A stretch of DNA of 42,221 bases from Saprospiraceae bacterium (GTDB lineage: Bacteria > Bacteroidota > Bacteroidia > Chitinophagales > Saprospiraceae). Within the stretch, counting starts at the first letter, position 1, and the number at the start of each line of letters is the position of its first letter. The stretch spans positions 1-42,221 of the forward strand of contig JADKCC010000048.1 of assembly GCA_016714785.1 (NCBI GenBank). Reading direction: 5' to 3'. The translations under genes were made by a program, and so were the position numbers. Of the stretch, positions 35,433 through 42,221 are shown piece after piece. The notes beneath the pieces were generated by a model that saw nothing but the letters and a program-made list of their open reading frames with translations, did no database searches and was not told the origin of the DNA.

Positions 35433-37672
35433 TTCATTATCAACAATTTTTTGCTAATGGTACCTTCATAGGTCTGAATATTGACAAAATACATACCAGA
35501 CAATAGATCAGCCAATTGATTGAATTGATTATTTAACAAAGATTGGATATACTTGCCTTGCATATCAGTCAGGGTTATCAACTTAGTTTTAGCATCTACC
35601 TGTATGAATAGTGTATGATCAGTAGGATTAGGAAATATGATAACTTCAGTTGGGCTAATATCTCTAGTAGAAGAAATAGTATCTATTTTAAATGTGGTAT
35701 TATAAAAGGCTATTCCGCCGCGCTCATTGCCTATTGCCATTTCATAATATCCATCAGCATCTATATCCGCTAGCGATGGTACTACACGTCGGCCTTGGTT
35801 TATATTGCCAGTGTTGGAGTAGAGCAAGTTGAAGTCATTGTAAGTATTGTTAATAATATTGTTGTACGTTGTAATTTGTGCATTTTCGCTACCCATTAAC
35901 AATAGGATATTTTCATTTTCGGTAGTGATGAAAAAGGGTGCACCATTCTGGGTCTCAAAAACATTGGAGGAAAATATATTGCCCAATTGTTTTTTATTGG
36001 GAAATACATTAGCGTTGGCATCAAAGATGGGATTATCTTTGGTGCCTACATTTTTGTAGAAATTGAGCTCATTATTTTTTTTACCTATCACCAGATCGTT
36101 TAATCCATCACCATCTAGGTCTATGATTTGTGGCTTCGCATTTTGGCCCACATAGATGTCACTATAACTGTAAATAGCTTCAGCAAATGCAAAAGGTTGG
36201 TTAGGTCCAGCTATGTTTTTTGCATAATACAAAAATCCCGACAAATCTCCTACTAATAAATCCAAGTCTCCATCACCATCTAAATCACCAAAAGCAGGTG
36301 CATATCTACCTGTAAAGGTGGTATATTGCGAAAAATTCAAATAGTCTTCGTTTACAATATTGTACTTAGGATTTTCGCTTGTACCTGTATTCATGAGTAA
36401 TATCATCCTATTTACGATGGTGTTATTTTTTTTCCTTTCGCCTGCCGTTCCTATTACAATATCTAACAGTCCATCGGCGTTGACATCAGCAAATGCTGGG
36501 TGAGACCCACTATAGAAATAAGCCATCTCATCTAGCAGAAAATCTTTTTTCACAAACTCAAATATGGGAGAAAGATCTGTTCCTACATTGCGATATAACC
36601 AGATATGGTTATTGTTTTCGGCACTATTGATTTCATTCGGCGCTACGATAAGGTCCCTATTCCCGTCGCCATCGGCATCTACAAAATAGGCTGCCACGAA
36701 ATAGTCGAGGTCAACAGATACATCATCCTCTGGAAATTTTAACTCCAACTGTGTTATATGTGCGTTGGTTTTGGTGCCTTTATTGACAAGTTTTTTTATA
36801 GCAGGACTACCTATATCGCCAAGCAGTAAATCTTGTAATCCATCGCCATTAGTATCAAAAATTGTTAGGGATGATCCAGAGTGTCTTACGCCATTATTGC
36901 CATCACTCGTGATTGAACTTGCACAGTCATTTGGATTATTGCTAAGTGTGATTAAATCATTAAATTGATTTTCTGAAAATTTGCCCCAACAAAAATCCTG
37001 CCTGATGTATTTGACAGAATCCATTCCCAATTGCTCCTCAATACTTACGTTTTTATACCACTGAGCCAAACTGCCTGATGTCTCGAAAGTAATGATATCT
37101 ATATCGCCATCTCCATCTACATCGGTGATCGCTGGTAGATCAATACTAGATACATAAATATTGGTGTAAGATGAGTTATTATTAAATGGAAATGTCAATA
37201 TATCGGGAAAAGGGCCATAATCAAAAGTAAGACGTCGATAAGTAATTCGGCCATCTGTATTTTTTTTACCTTTCCATACTTCTATACAGTCTGGTATCGT
37301 AGTAGATGCAGTATAAATATCCATCACACTATCATGGTTGAAGTCAATTAATAATGCCCACACCTTAAGTTTTGGAAATTGATTGATATATTCAGGGGCA
37401 AACCGATAGTCTAAACTTCCTTTAGCACCTGATTTTACAAATGGCAATATTTGATCTCCATTTCTGTCAAAGACAAATAAATCTAATACGCCATCTCCAT
37501 TGAAATCTATATTAGAAAACTGAGGGGCTTTCAGTCCACCTGTATAAGGAAGAGCCAGTGGTTGGCCGTTTTTACTGATGGGAATGTCCAGTTTGTCAAA
37601 ATTTTGACCTTGGATCCTAGGAGATAGTAAAGTAACACACACCAATATAAAAAGTAGTCGATGAGCTATCAT
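35429..37672 (-). CDS. Secreted FG-GAP/VCBS repeat protein with T9SS sorting domain
   Basis: About 747 residues. The start at 37672 gives a signal peptide MIAHRLLFILVCVTLLSPRIQGQ; an ATG at 37696 adds 8 residues. At least eight FG-GAP-type calcium loops are seen (DFNGDGVLDLF, DVDGDGDIDI, DTNGDGLQDLLLGD, DADGDGNRDLIV, DVNADGLLDIVIG, DLDGDGDLDLLVGD, DLDGDGLNDLVIG, DIDADGYYEMAIG), consistent with an integrin-like beta-propeller. The last ~75 residues are a type-A type IX sorting domain (IIFPNPTDHTLFIQV, LSGMYFVNIQTYEGTISKKLLIMK). It is a surface or released adhesin-like protein. It lies 41-65 bases after the TerB-like gene. Confidence 0.9.
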   Translation of the reverse strand: MIAHRLLFILVCVTLLSPRIQGQNFDKLDIPISKNGQPLALPYTGGLKAPQFSNIDFNGDGVLDLFVFDRNGDQILPFVKSGAKGSLDYRFAPEYINQFPKLKVWALLIDFNHDSVMDIYTASTTIPDCIEVWKGKKNTDGRITYRRLTFDYGPFPDILTFPFNNNSSYTNIYVSSIDLPAITDVDGDGDIDIITFETSGSLAQWYKNVSIEEQLGMDSVKYIRQDFCWGKFSENQFNDLITLSNNPNDCASSITSDGNNGVRHSGSSLTIFDTNGDGLQDLLLGDIGSPAIKKLVNKGTKTNAHITQLELKFPEDDVSVDLDYFVAAYFVDADGDGNRDLIVAPNEINSAENNNHIWLYRNVGTDLSPIFEFVKKDFLLDEMAYFYSGSHPAFADVNADGLLDIVIGTAGERKKNNTIVNRMILLMNTGTSENPKYNIVNEDYLNFSQYTTFTGRYAPAFGDLDGDGDLDLLVGDLSGFLYYAKNIAGPNQPFAFAEAIYSYSDIYVGQNAKPQIIDLDGDGLNDLVIGKKNNELNFYKNVGTKDNPIFDANANVFPNKKQLGNIFSSNVFETQNGAPFFITTENENILLLMGSENAQITTYNNIINNTYNDFNLLYSNTGNINQGRRVVPSLADIDADGYYEMAIGNERGGIAFYNTTFKIDTISSTRDISPTEVIIFPNPTDHTLFIQVDAKTKLITLTDMQGKYIQSLLNNQFNQLADLLSGMYFVNIQTYEGTISKKLLIMK

Positions 37673-37736
37673 GATAAATATTTTCTTTGATAACATAGTA
37701 ACGCAGGAAGTATTCTAAAGATTTTATTTGTTAGTA

Positions 37737-38159
37737 TTAATTATTATGTTTCCTGATAATGTCAAGCATACTGCTCATTGGTATTTCTTCAATATTGTGC
37801 ATTTTCATCAATTGTATGAAATCCCTTGTCATATCTTCCGAAAATCCAAGTTTGAAAGCCAATTGATATACCTTTACTTCTTCAGAGTTAGCTACATTGT
37901 TATCTGAATTCATAGTGAATAACAAATGATACAGTATATTCATCCGATCTTGCTCGCTGTTGGGCATTATTTCATTGATATTATCGTCCAGATTGGCGTA
38001 TTCGCGAATCAACTCTGGGTCTAGGTTTAAATTTTTACAGGTATGAATCAAATAGGCAAATTCTCTTTCATGGATGATATTGTCAGCTTTGCTGATATGG
38101 ATCAAAAGTTTGAGTAACACTCGGTTTTTTTCGTCTGTGGTCAATACGTCCCAAATCAT
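37737..38159 (-). CDS. TerB-like all-helical protein
   Basis: 140 residues. Two helical repeats with acidic loop signatures, LLKLLIHISKADNIIHEREFAYL and LLFTMNSDNNVANSEEVKVYQLAFKLGF, match the TerB/DjlA-N-like fold in which acidic residues bind metal. Proteins of this fold are cytoplasmic stress or envelope-linked modules; its specific role is not known. First gene of the minus-strand run with FG-GAP and RHS-tip genes, divergent from fabH. Confidence 0.75.
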   Translation of the reverse strand: MIWDVLTTDEKNRVLLKLLIHISKADNIIHEREFAYLIHTCKNLNLDPELIREYANLDDNINEIMPNSEQDRMNILYHLLFTMNSDNNVANSEEVKVYQLAFKLGFSEDMTRDFIQLMKMHNIEEIPMSSMLDIIRKHNN

Positions 38160-38266
38160 TTTTTTTACTAAATTTGTTGATAAAGGTAGCTATTTATTTT
38201 GAAATGAAAATAGTTTTAGTACTTTTATCCATAATTTTTGTAAAATATCATTAAACAGCCATATAT

Positions 38267-39322
38267 ATGAAAACCAAAATCGCAGGGATAGGCCATTATG
38301 TTCCTGAAAATATTGTGACGAATGACGATCTCACCCAATTCATGGACACAACAGATGAGTGGATTCGTGAGCGTACAGGCATTGAAGAACGACGGTATGC
38401 CACAAAACATAAAGAGTCCACAACTTCTTTGGGAGCCAAAGCTGCCAAAATAGCCATTGATCGAGCAGGCATTAAGCCAGAAGAAGTAGATTTTATCATT
38501 TTTGCCACTTTAAGTCCGGATTATTATTTTCCAGGTTGTGGCGTACTGCTACAGCGTGAACTTGGCATAACCAAAAGCGAAGCAGCTGCGCTAGATATAA
38601 GAAACCAATGTTCTGGTTTTGTATATGGTTTGTCTATTGCTGACCAATTTATTAAGTCAGGAATGTACAAAAATATTCTGTTGGTTGGAGCTGAAATGCA
38701 CTCTATGGGGCTTGATTTTTCTGACGAGGGTAGGGCAGTAACAGTTATTTTTGGGGATGGGGCTGGTGCTGTGGTATTGCAGCCAACCGACAAAGAAGAT
38801 CAAGGAATATTGACCACTTGTTTACATTCGGATGGCACACATGCGGAAGAATTGGCCATGATTAATCCAGGTTCGCATGGTGGTTACCATCTTGGGGTTG
38901 AAAAATTTGGTTATCCTGACCCTTCAACTCCTGGTGGTGTGTTTGTAACCCAAAAAATGGTGGATGATAATATGCTTTCGCCCAATATGACTGGTCAATT
39001 GGTATTCAAAACAGCCGTAGTTAAGTTTCCGGAAGTCATCAAGGAAGCTTTGGATAAGACAGGATTAACAACGGAAGATATTGATATTTTTGTGCCTCAC
39101 CAAGCTAATCTTAGGATCAGTCAGTTTGTACAACGGACACTCAAATTACCTGATGAAAAAGTGGTAAATAATATACAGAAATACGGCAATACGACTGCAG
39201 CTTCTATTCCTATAGCCATGAGTGAAGCCTGGGAACAAGGTCGTATCAAAGAGGGCAATTTAGTTTGCTTAGCTGCATTTGGTAGTGGGTTTACTTGGGG
39301 AAGCGCTTTGATTAGATGGTAA
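38267..39322 (+). CDS. fabH: Beta-ketoacyl-ACP synthase III
   Basis: 351 residues. The catalytic triad is intact: Cys115 in DIRNQCSGFVYGL, His278 in VPHQANLRI and Asn308 in YGNTTAASIP, with the 30-residue His-Asn spacing of FabH. N-terminal TDEWIRERTGIEERR and the FGDGAGAVVLQP motif are typical. It condenses acyl-CoA with malonyl-ACP to start fatty acid synthesis. The length is slightly above E. coli FabH because of an insertion around residues 190-240, seen also in Bacteroidota relatives. Adjacent to bshB1. Confidence 0.95.
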   Translation: MKTKIAGIGHYVPENIVTNDDLTQFMDTTDEWIRERTGIEERRYATKHKESTTSLGAKAAKIAIDRAGIKPEEVDFIIFATLSPDYYFPGCGVLLQRELGITKSEAAALDIRNQCSGFVYGLSIADQFIKSGMYKNILLVGAEMHSMGLDFSDEGRAVTVIFGDGAGAVVLQPTDKEDQGILTTCLHSDGTHAEELAMINPGSHGGYHLGVEKFGYPDPSTPGGVFVTQKMVDDNMLSPNMTGQLVFKTAVVKFPEVIKEALDKTGLTTEDIDIFVPHQANLRISQFVQRTLKLPDEKVVNNIQKYGNTTAASIPIAMSEAWEQGRIKEGNLVCLAAFGSGFTWGSALIRW

Positions 39323-39353
39323 TTTGGGTATATTCAAAATATAAAATTTATTG

Positions 39354-40073
39354 GTGAAAATAGATATATTGGCAATCGGGGTACATCCTGATGATGTAGA
39401 ATTATGTGCAAGTGGTACGGTGCTCAAACATATAGATTTAGGTTATACTGTAGCTTTATGTGATTTGACACAAGGTGAACTTGGCACAAGGGGAAGTGGT
39501 ACACTGAGATTGATAGAAGCAGAAAAAGCTAGACAGATATTGGGTGTAACTTGTCGTGAAAATCTTGGTATGGCTGATGGTTTTTTTCAACACAACGAAG
39601 AAAATATACGTAAGATAGTTGCAGCCATTCGCAAATATAAACCAGAAATCGTGCTGGCTAATGCCGTTACTGATCGACATCCTGATCATGGTCGTGCTTC
39701 CAAATTGATAAGTGATGCATGTTTTTACTCGGGTCTAAGGAAGATAGAAACGTTGGATGAAAAAGGTGCAAACCAGGAGTTTTGGCGACCCAAAGCTGTG
39801 TATCACTATATCCAAGACAGAAATCTTAAAGCTGATTTTGTGGTGGACATTTCGCCCTACATCGACAAAAAGATTGAATCTATCATGGCATACAGCTCAC
39901 AGTTTTTTGACCCTAAATCATTGGAACCAGAAACGCCTATTTCATCGATGGCATTCATAGATTATATGAAAGCTAAAAATAGGGCTTATGGTAGAGATAT
40001 TGGTGCAGAATATGCAGAAGCATTTACAGTAGAGCGCAATATCGGCGTTAAAGATTTGTTTGATATCACTTAG
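39354..40073 (+). CDS. bshB1: Bacillithiol biosynthesis deacetylase BshB1
   Basis: About 239 residues. There is no ATG at the N-terminus: the codons before KIDILAIG are TTG (39351) and GTG (39354) with an in-frame stop at 39342-39344; GTG is preferred. The PIG-L-type zinc deacetylase motif HPDD is at residues 11-14 (GVHPDDVEL), followed by GELGTRGS, the NAVTDRHPDHG zinc/catalytic motif, and the end RAYGRDIGAEYAEAFTVERN specific to BshB1. It deacetylates GlcNAc-malate in bacillithiol synthesis. bshA and bshC are not in the window. It starts 31 bases after fabH and is probably co-transcribed. Confidence 0.93.
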   Translation: MKIDILAIGVHPDDVELCASGTVLKHIDLGYTVALCDLTQGELGTRGSGTLRLIEAEKARQILGVTCRENLGMADGFFQHNEENIRKIVAAIRKYKPEIVLANAVTDRHPDHGRASKLISDACFYSGLRKIETLDEKGANQEFWRPKAVYHYIQDRNLKADFVVDISPYIDKKIESIMAYSSQFFDPKSLEPETPISSMAFIDYMKAKNRAYGRDIGAEYAEAFTVERNIGVKDLFDIT

Positions 40074-40100
40074 TTGATAAGCTTTCAAAGATAATATTTT

Positions 40101-40640
40101 TTAACCATCAAATTCAGATTTCAGTAAGGAGTATAGGTACAAATCATGGTATCTGTCGTGTAGGTATTCTCCTTGCCGGATGACGCCTTCTTGTGTAAAA
40201 CCCAAGTTGATAGGAATTGACTGACTTTTGTGATTTTCTGTAGCACATTTGATTTCAACCCGATTCAATAGAAGATTTGCAAAGCAATAGTGGATGAGTG
40301 ATAGACAAGCCGCATTCATGATACCTTTCCCTTGCGCGTCCTGTGCTAACCAATAACCTATCTCACCAATTTTATTTTGAAGATCAATTTTATAAACGCC
40401 AATTCTACCTACTATTATTTCTTTTTCTACGATTACAAAAGCATACTCCACACCTTCTTGATTACGTTTCATGGTTCCCTTTACAAAATTTTCAGCAAAT
40501 GTCAAGCTGTCCATTTTATCTACAAAAGACAACCAAGACTTAAGATATAATCTATTTTGTTGCACCAAATTAAAGATCGGCAAGGCATGAGTATCGTTGA
40601 TCAAATCAAGATGAATAGCTGAATTTACTTTTATAACCAT
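40101..40640 (-). CDS. GNAT N-acetyltransferase (RimJ/RimL-like)
   Basis: 179 residues. Acetyl-CoA-binding motif A is GEIGYWLAQDAQGKGIMNAA with Q103-x-x-x-G... (QGKGI), followed by FANLLLNRVEIKCATENHKSQSIP and LGFTQEGVIRQ, the order of RimJ/RimL-type acetyltransferases that modify N-terminal residues of proteins or small amines. Convergent with bshB1, 27 bases apart. The specific target is unknown. Confidence 0.88.
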   Translation of the reverse strand: MVIKVNSAIHLDLINDTHALPIFNLVQQNRLYLKSWLSFVDKMDSLTFAENFVKGTMKRNQEGVEYAFVIVEKEIIVGRIGVYKIDLQNKIGEIGYWLAQDAQGKGIMNAACLSLIHYCFANLLLNRVEIKCATENHKSQSIPINLGFTQEGVIRQGEYLHDRYHDLYLYSLLKSEFDG

Positions 40641-40820
40641 TTGAAATTAAGTACCATATAAAGTGATTATATTACCAGACCACAAACGGTGACCTGTGGG
40701 CACCAATTTGGAAGGGTGAAATTAGATGAATTTTCTTAAATTTTATGGATTTGCTGTAAAATAGAAATTCTAAATAATTTTATACTTGAGTCCACTCGTA
40801 AAAGTCAAAAATGATGAAAT

Positions 40821-40912
40821 GCCACTAAGACTCCAAAACTATAAGGTTTGTAAAGTATTGATTATTAACTATATGGAATTTAGGTTTTTTTGTGTTTTTG
40901 TGCGTTTGTGGC
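40821..40912. repeat. Long imperfect inverted repeat of the GCCAC...GTGGC type
   Basis: GCCACTAAGACTCCAAAAC (40821-40839) is an imperfect complement of the block at 40886-40912 ending GTGCGTTTGTGGC. The intergenic stretch 40641-41086 otherwise holds no gene. This resembles intergenic palindromes seen widely in bacterial genomes. Confidence 0.5.
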
Positions 40913-41086
40913 AAAATTATACTTTACGGAGCTTACCCATACTTTAAATTTACTTTGGCAACAATGTATCAGAATTAAATCTCTTAGTTGAAGAATGACT
41001 TGATTATTCATAAAAATGATTGAAATCAGGCAAAATAGTGCAATCTTTTTACGAATTAAGTTGTTCTAATAAATATAATAAACACA

Positions 41087-41851
41087 ATGATGCAAATGCA
41101 AGGTTACAATTTTTTTAAATTTATTTTTATCATCTTTTTGGCTTTAAATTTTTATTCATGTGAGATGGAAGATGATCAAGGTGGAAACGTAAATGTTCGT
41201 TTTAAATTAGTATATGGTTCTGAGCCACTGGAGATGTTTAAACAATACAATTATCCAGTGAGCAAGGACAAATTTTTTATGACTAGGTTGTCTTTCTTTT
41301 TGAGTGAATTAAAATTAAAATCAAGTTCTGGGGAGGTATTACTAAAAGACATAGACTATATTAATCTTACGAACGCCTATACTGGTGGTGTTCCTGCTAA
41401 TGGTTACGAATACGAAATCAAAGGTGTAAAATCTGGAGATTACAGTTCTCTTAATTTTGGAATTGGAGTACCTCCTTTGTCTAATAACAAGCAACCTAAA
41501 GATTATCCTGCCAACTCTTTGTTAAGTAGCTCTGCAGAATATTGGTCATCATGGCAAAGTTATATCTTTTTTAGGCCTGAAGGCAAAATTGGATTGGAAG
41601 GAAGTAATGTGTTGGATACTGATTTTGCATTACATCTTGGTGCCAATGATGCATACAGAAATTTTGAACTAGCAAAATCAATAAATGTTAAAGAAGGTAG
41701 TACTACCAATGTAGATGTAACTATAGATATGGAAAAATTCTTTAATGGAAAAAGTTTACATGATATAAATGATACACATCAGATACATTCTTTATTTCAA
41801 ATGCCTTTGATTATCAATCTAGCAGACAATTTGCAGACAGCAATAAAATAA
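41087..41851 (+). CDS. MbnP-like lipoprotein
   Basis: 254 residues. A lipoprotein signal ends at Cys26 (FLALNFYSC), with two further possible starts at Met2 and Met4. The body matches MbnP-type proteins: VNVRFKLVYGSEPLEM, FFMTRLSFFLSELKL, INLTNAYTGGVP, SSLNFGIGVPPLSNN, DYPANSLL, EYWSSWQSYIFFRPEG and TDFALHLGANDAYR. Some MbnP family members bind copper through Trp/His-derived sites and are often next to MbnH-type di-heme peroxidases; no such gene is visible here, though the window ends soon after. Confidence 0.85.
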   Translation: MMQMQGYNFFKFIFIIFLALNFYSCEMEDDQGGNVNVRFKLVYGSEPLEMFKQYNYPVSKDKFFMTRLSFFLSELKLKSSSGEVLLKDIDYINLTNAYTGGVPANGYEYEIKGVKSGDYSSLNFGIGVPPLSNNKQPKDYPANSLLSSSAEYWSSWQSYIFFRPEGKIGLEGSNVLDTDFALHLGANDAYRNFELAKSINVKEGSTTNVDVTIDMEKFFNGKSLHDINDTHQIHSLFQMPLIINLADNLQTAIK

Positions 41852-41923
41852 TATTTTTTCGTTAAAGCTTGACGAGATTTTCAATTTTTCTTACTTTGCC
41901 CTTCTTTTTAATAAATGTGGCAA

Positions 41924-42221
41924 ATGAGTAGAAAAATTAAAATGGGAATGATTGGCGGCGGCCAAGGTGCATTTATTGGAGGAGTCCATAGAATGGCAGC
42001 TGCTCTTGACGGTCAAATAGAATTAGTGGCAGGTGCCTTCAGTAGTGATGGTGAAAAGTCAAAACGTTCTGGCGAAGAACTATATATACATCCATCTAGG
42101 ATTTATGGATCGTATGAAGAGATGATTTTGAAGGAAAAATCATTGCCCGAAGATGAAAGAATAGATTTAGTTTCGATTGTCACACCTAATCATGTACACT
42201 TCGGCCCATCAAGAATGGCTA
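41924..42221 (+). CDS. Gfo/Idh/MocA-family oxidoreductase, 5' part (cut by window end)
   Basis: About 99 residues are visible. The start is placed at 41924 (MSRKIKMGMIGGGQGAFIG); an in-frame ATG at 41915 adds three residues. The N-terminal Rossmann motif GGGQGAFIGGVHR binds NAD(P); VAGAFSSDGEKSKRSG follows as the second strand and helix, and RIDLVSIVTPNHVHFGPSRMA as the ThrPro-Asn-His segment of the family. Members reduce or oxidise sugars and inositols. The gene continues past 42221. Confidence 0.9.
   Translation, partial: MSRKIKMGMIGGGQGAFIGGVHRMAAALDGQIELVAGAFSSDGEKSKRSGEELYIHPSRIYGSYEEMILKEKSLPEDERIDLVSIVTPNHVHFGPSRMA

Noticed and set aside
39351..39353. TTG as the bshB1 start
   Set aside because: GTG at 39354 gives the family-typical start immediately before KIDILAIG; TTG remains possible but adds only one residue.

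Overview
The window is one AT-rich stretch of a Bacteroidota chromosome, most likely from the Saprospiria/Saprospiraceae side of the phylum (the lineage is an inference). The evidence is type IX secretion C-terminal sorting domains on several exported proteins (lamin-tail protein, PQQ sugar dehydrogenase, FG-GAP protein), a TonB-dependent receptor with a carboxypeptidase-like N-terminal domain, a bacillithiol deacetylase, a large SecA with a C-terminal zinc finger, and promoters of the Bacteroidota type (TAnnTTTG at -7, best example upstream of lpd). There is no rRNA, tRNA, CRISPR array or intact insertion sequence.

Layout. 0-4 kb (minus): a broken NTF2-like gene and a TonB-dependent receptor carrying three frameshifts. 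4-9.2 kb (plus): a secreted lamin-tail protein and a pair of M16 peptidases (active protease plus inactive lipoprotein partner) closed by a strong terminator. 9.4-12 kb (plus): CtlX-type citrulline hydrolase, enoyl-CoA hydratase, methyltransferase. 12.2-17.2 kb (minus): secA-ribD-nth, tightly packed. 17.5-20.8 kb (plus): membrane LytTR regulator followed by small accessory genes (cupin, DinB-like, DUF6157, membrane protein, VOC). 20.8-22.8 kb (minus): transposase/nuclease remnant, possibly truncated hypothetical gene, Fe-S membrane oxidoreductase. 23-28.7 kb: phosphoribosyltransferase, phosphodiesterase, a telomere-like repeat tract, lpd, MscS channel, rhodanese, PQQ sugar dehydrogenase. 29-33.8 kb (plus): an outer-membrane-type protein, a lipoprotein and a polytopic membrane protein with a complete patatin lipase domain. 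34-38.2 kb (minus): TerB-like gene, FG-GAP secreted protein, then an orphan RHS tip with an unrecognised C-terminal domain overlapping a small membrane protein gene (toxin/immunity-like). 38.3-42.2 kb: fabH, bshB1, a GNAT acetyltransferase, an MbnP-like lipoprotein and the start of a Gfo/Idh/MocA oxidoreductase.

The most striking technical pattern is about eleven single- or double-base frame disruptions, almost all at short A/T homopolymers, in six genes including essential secA. In secA three missing A residues within 35 bases sum to -3 and restore the frame. This points to residual homopolymer errors in the assembly, so most frameshifted genes here should not be read as true pseudogenes. 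The most interesting biology is the orphan RHS-tip/membrane-protein pair at 34.0-35.4 kb and the lipoprotein/membrane-patatin pair at 30.3-33.8 kb.
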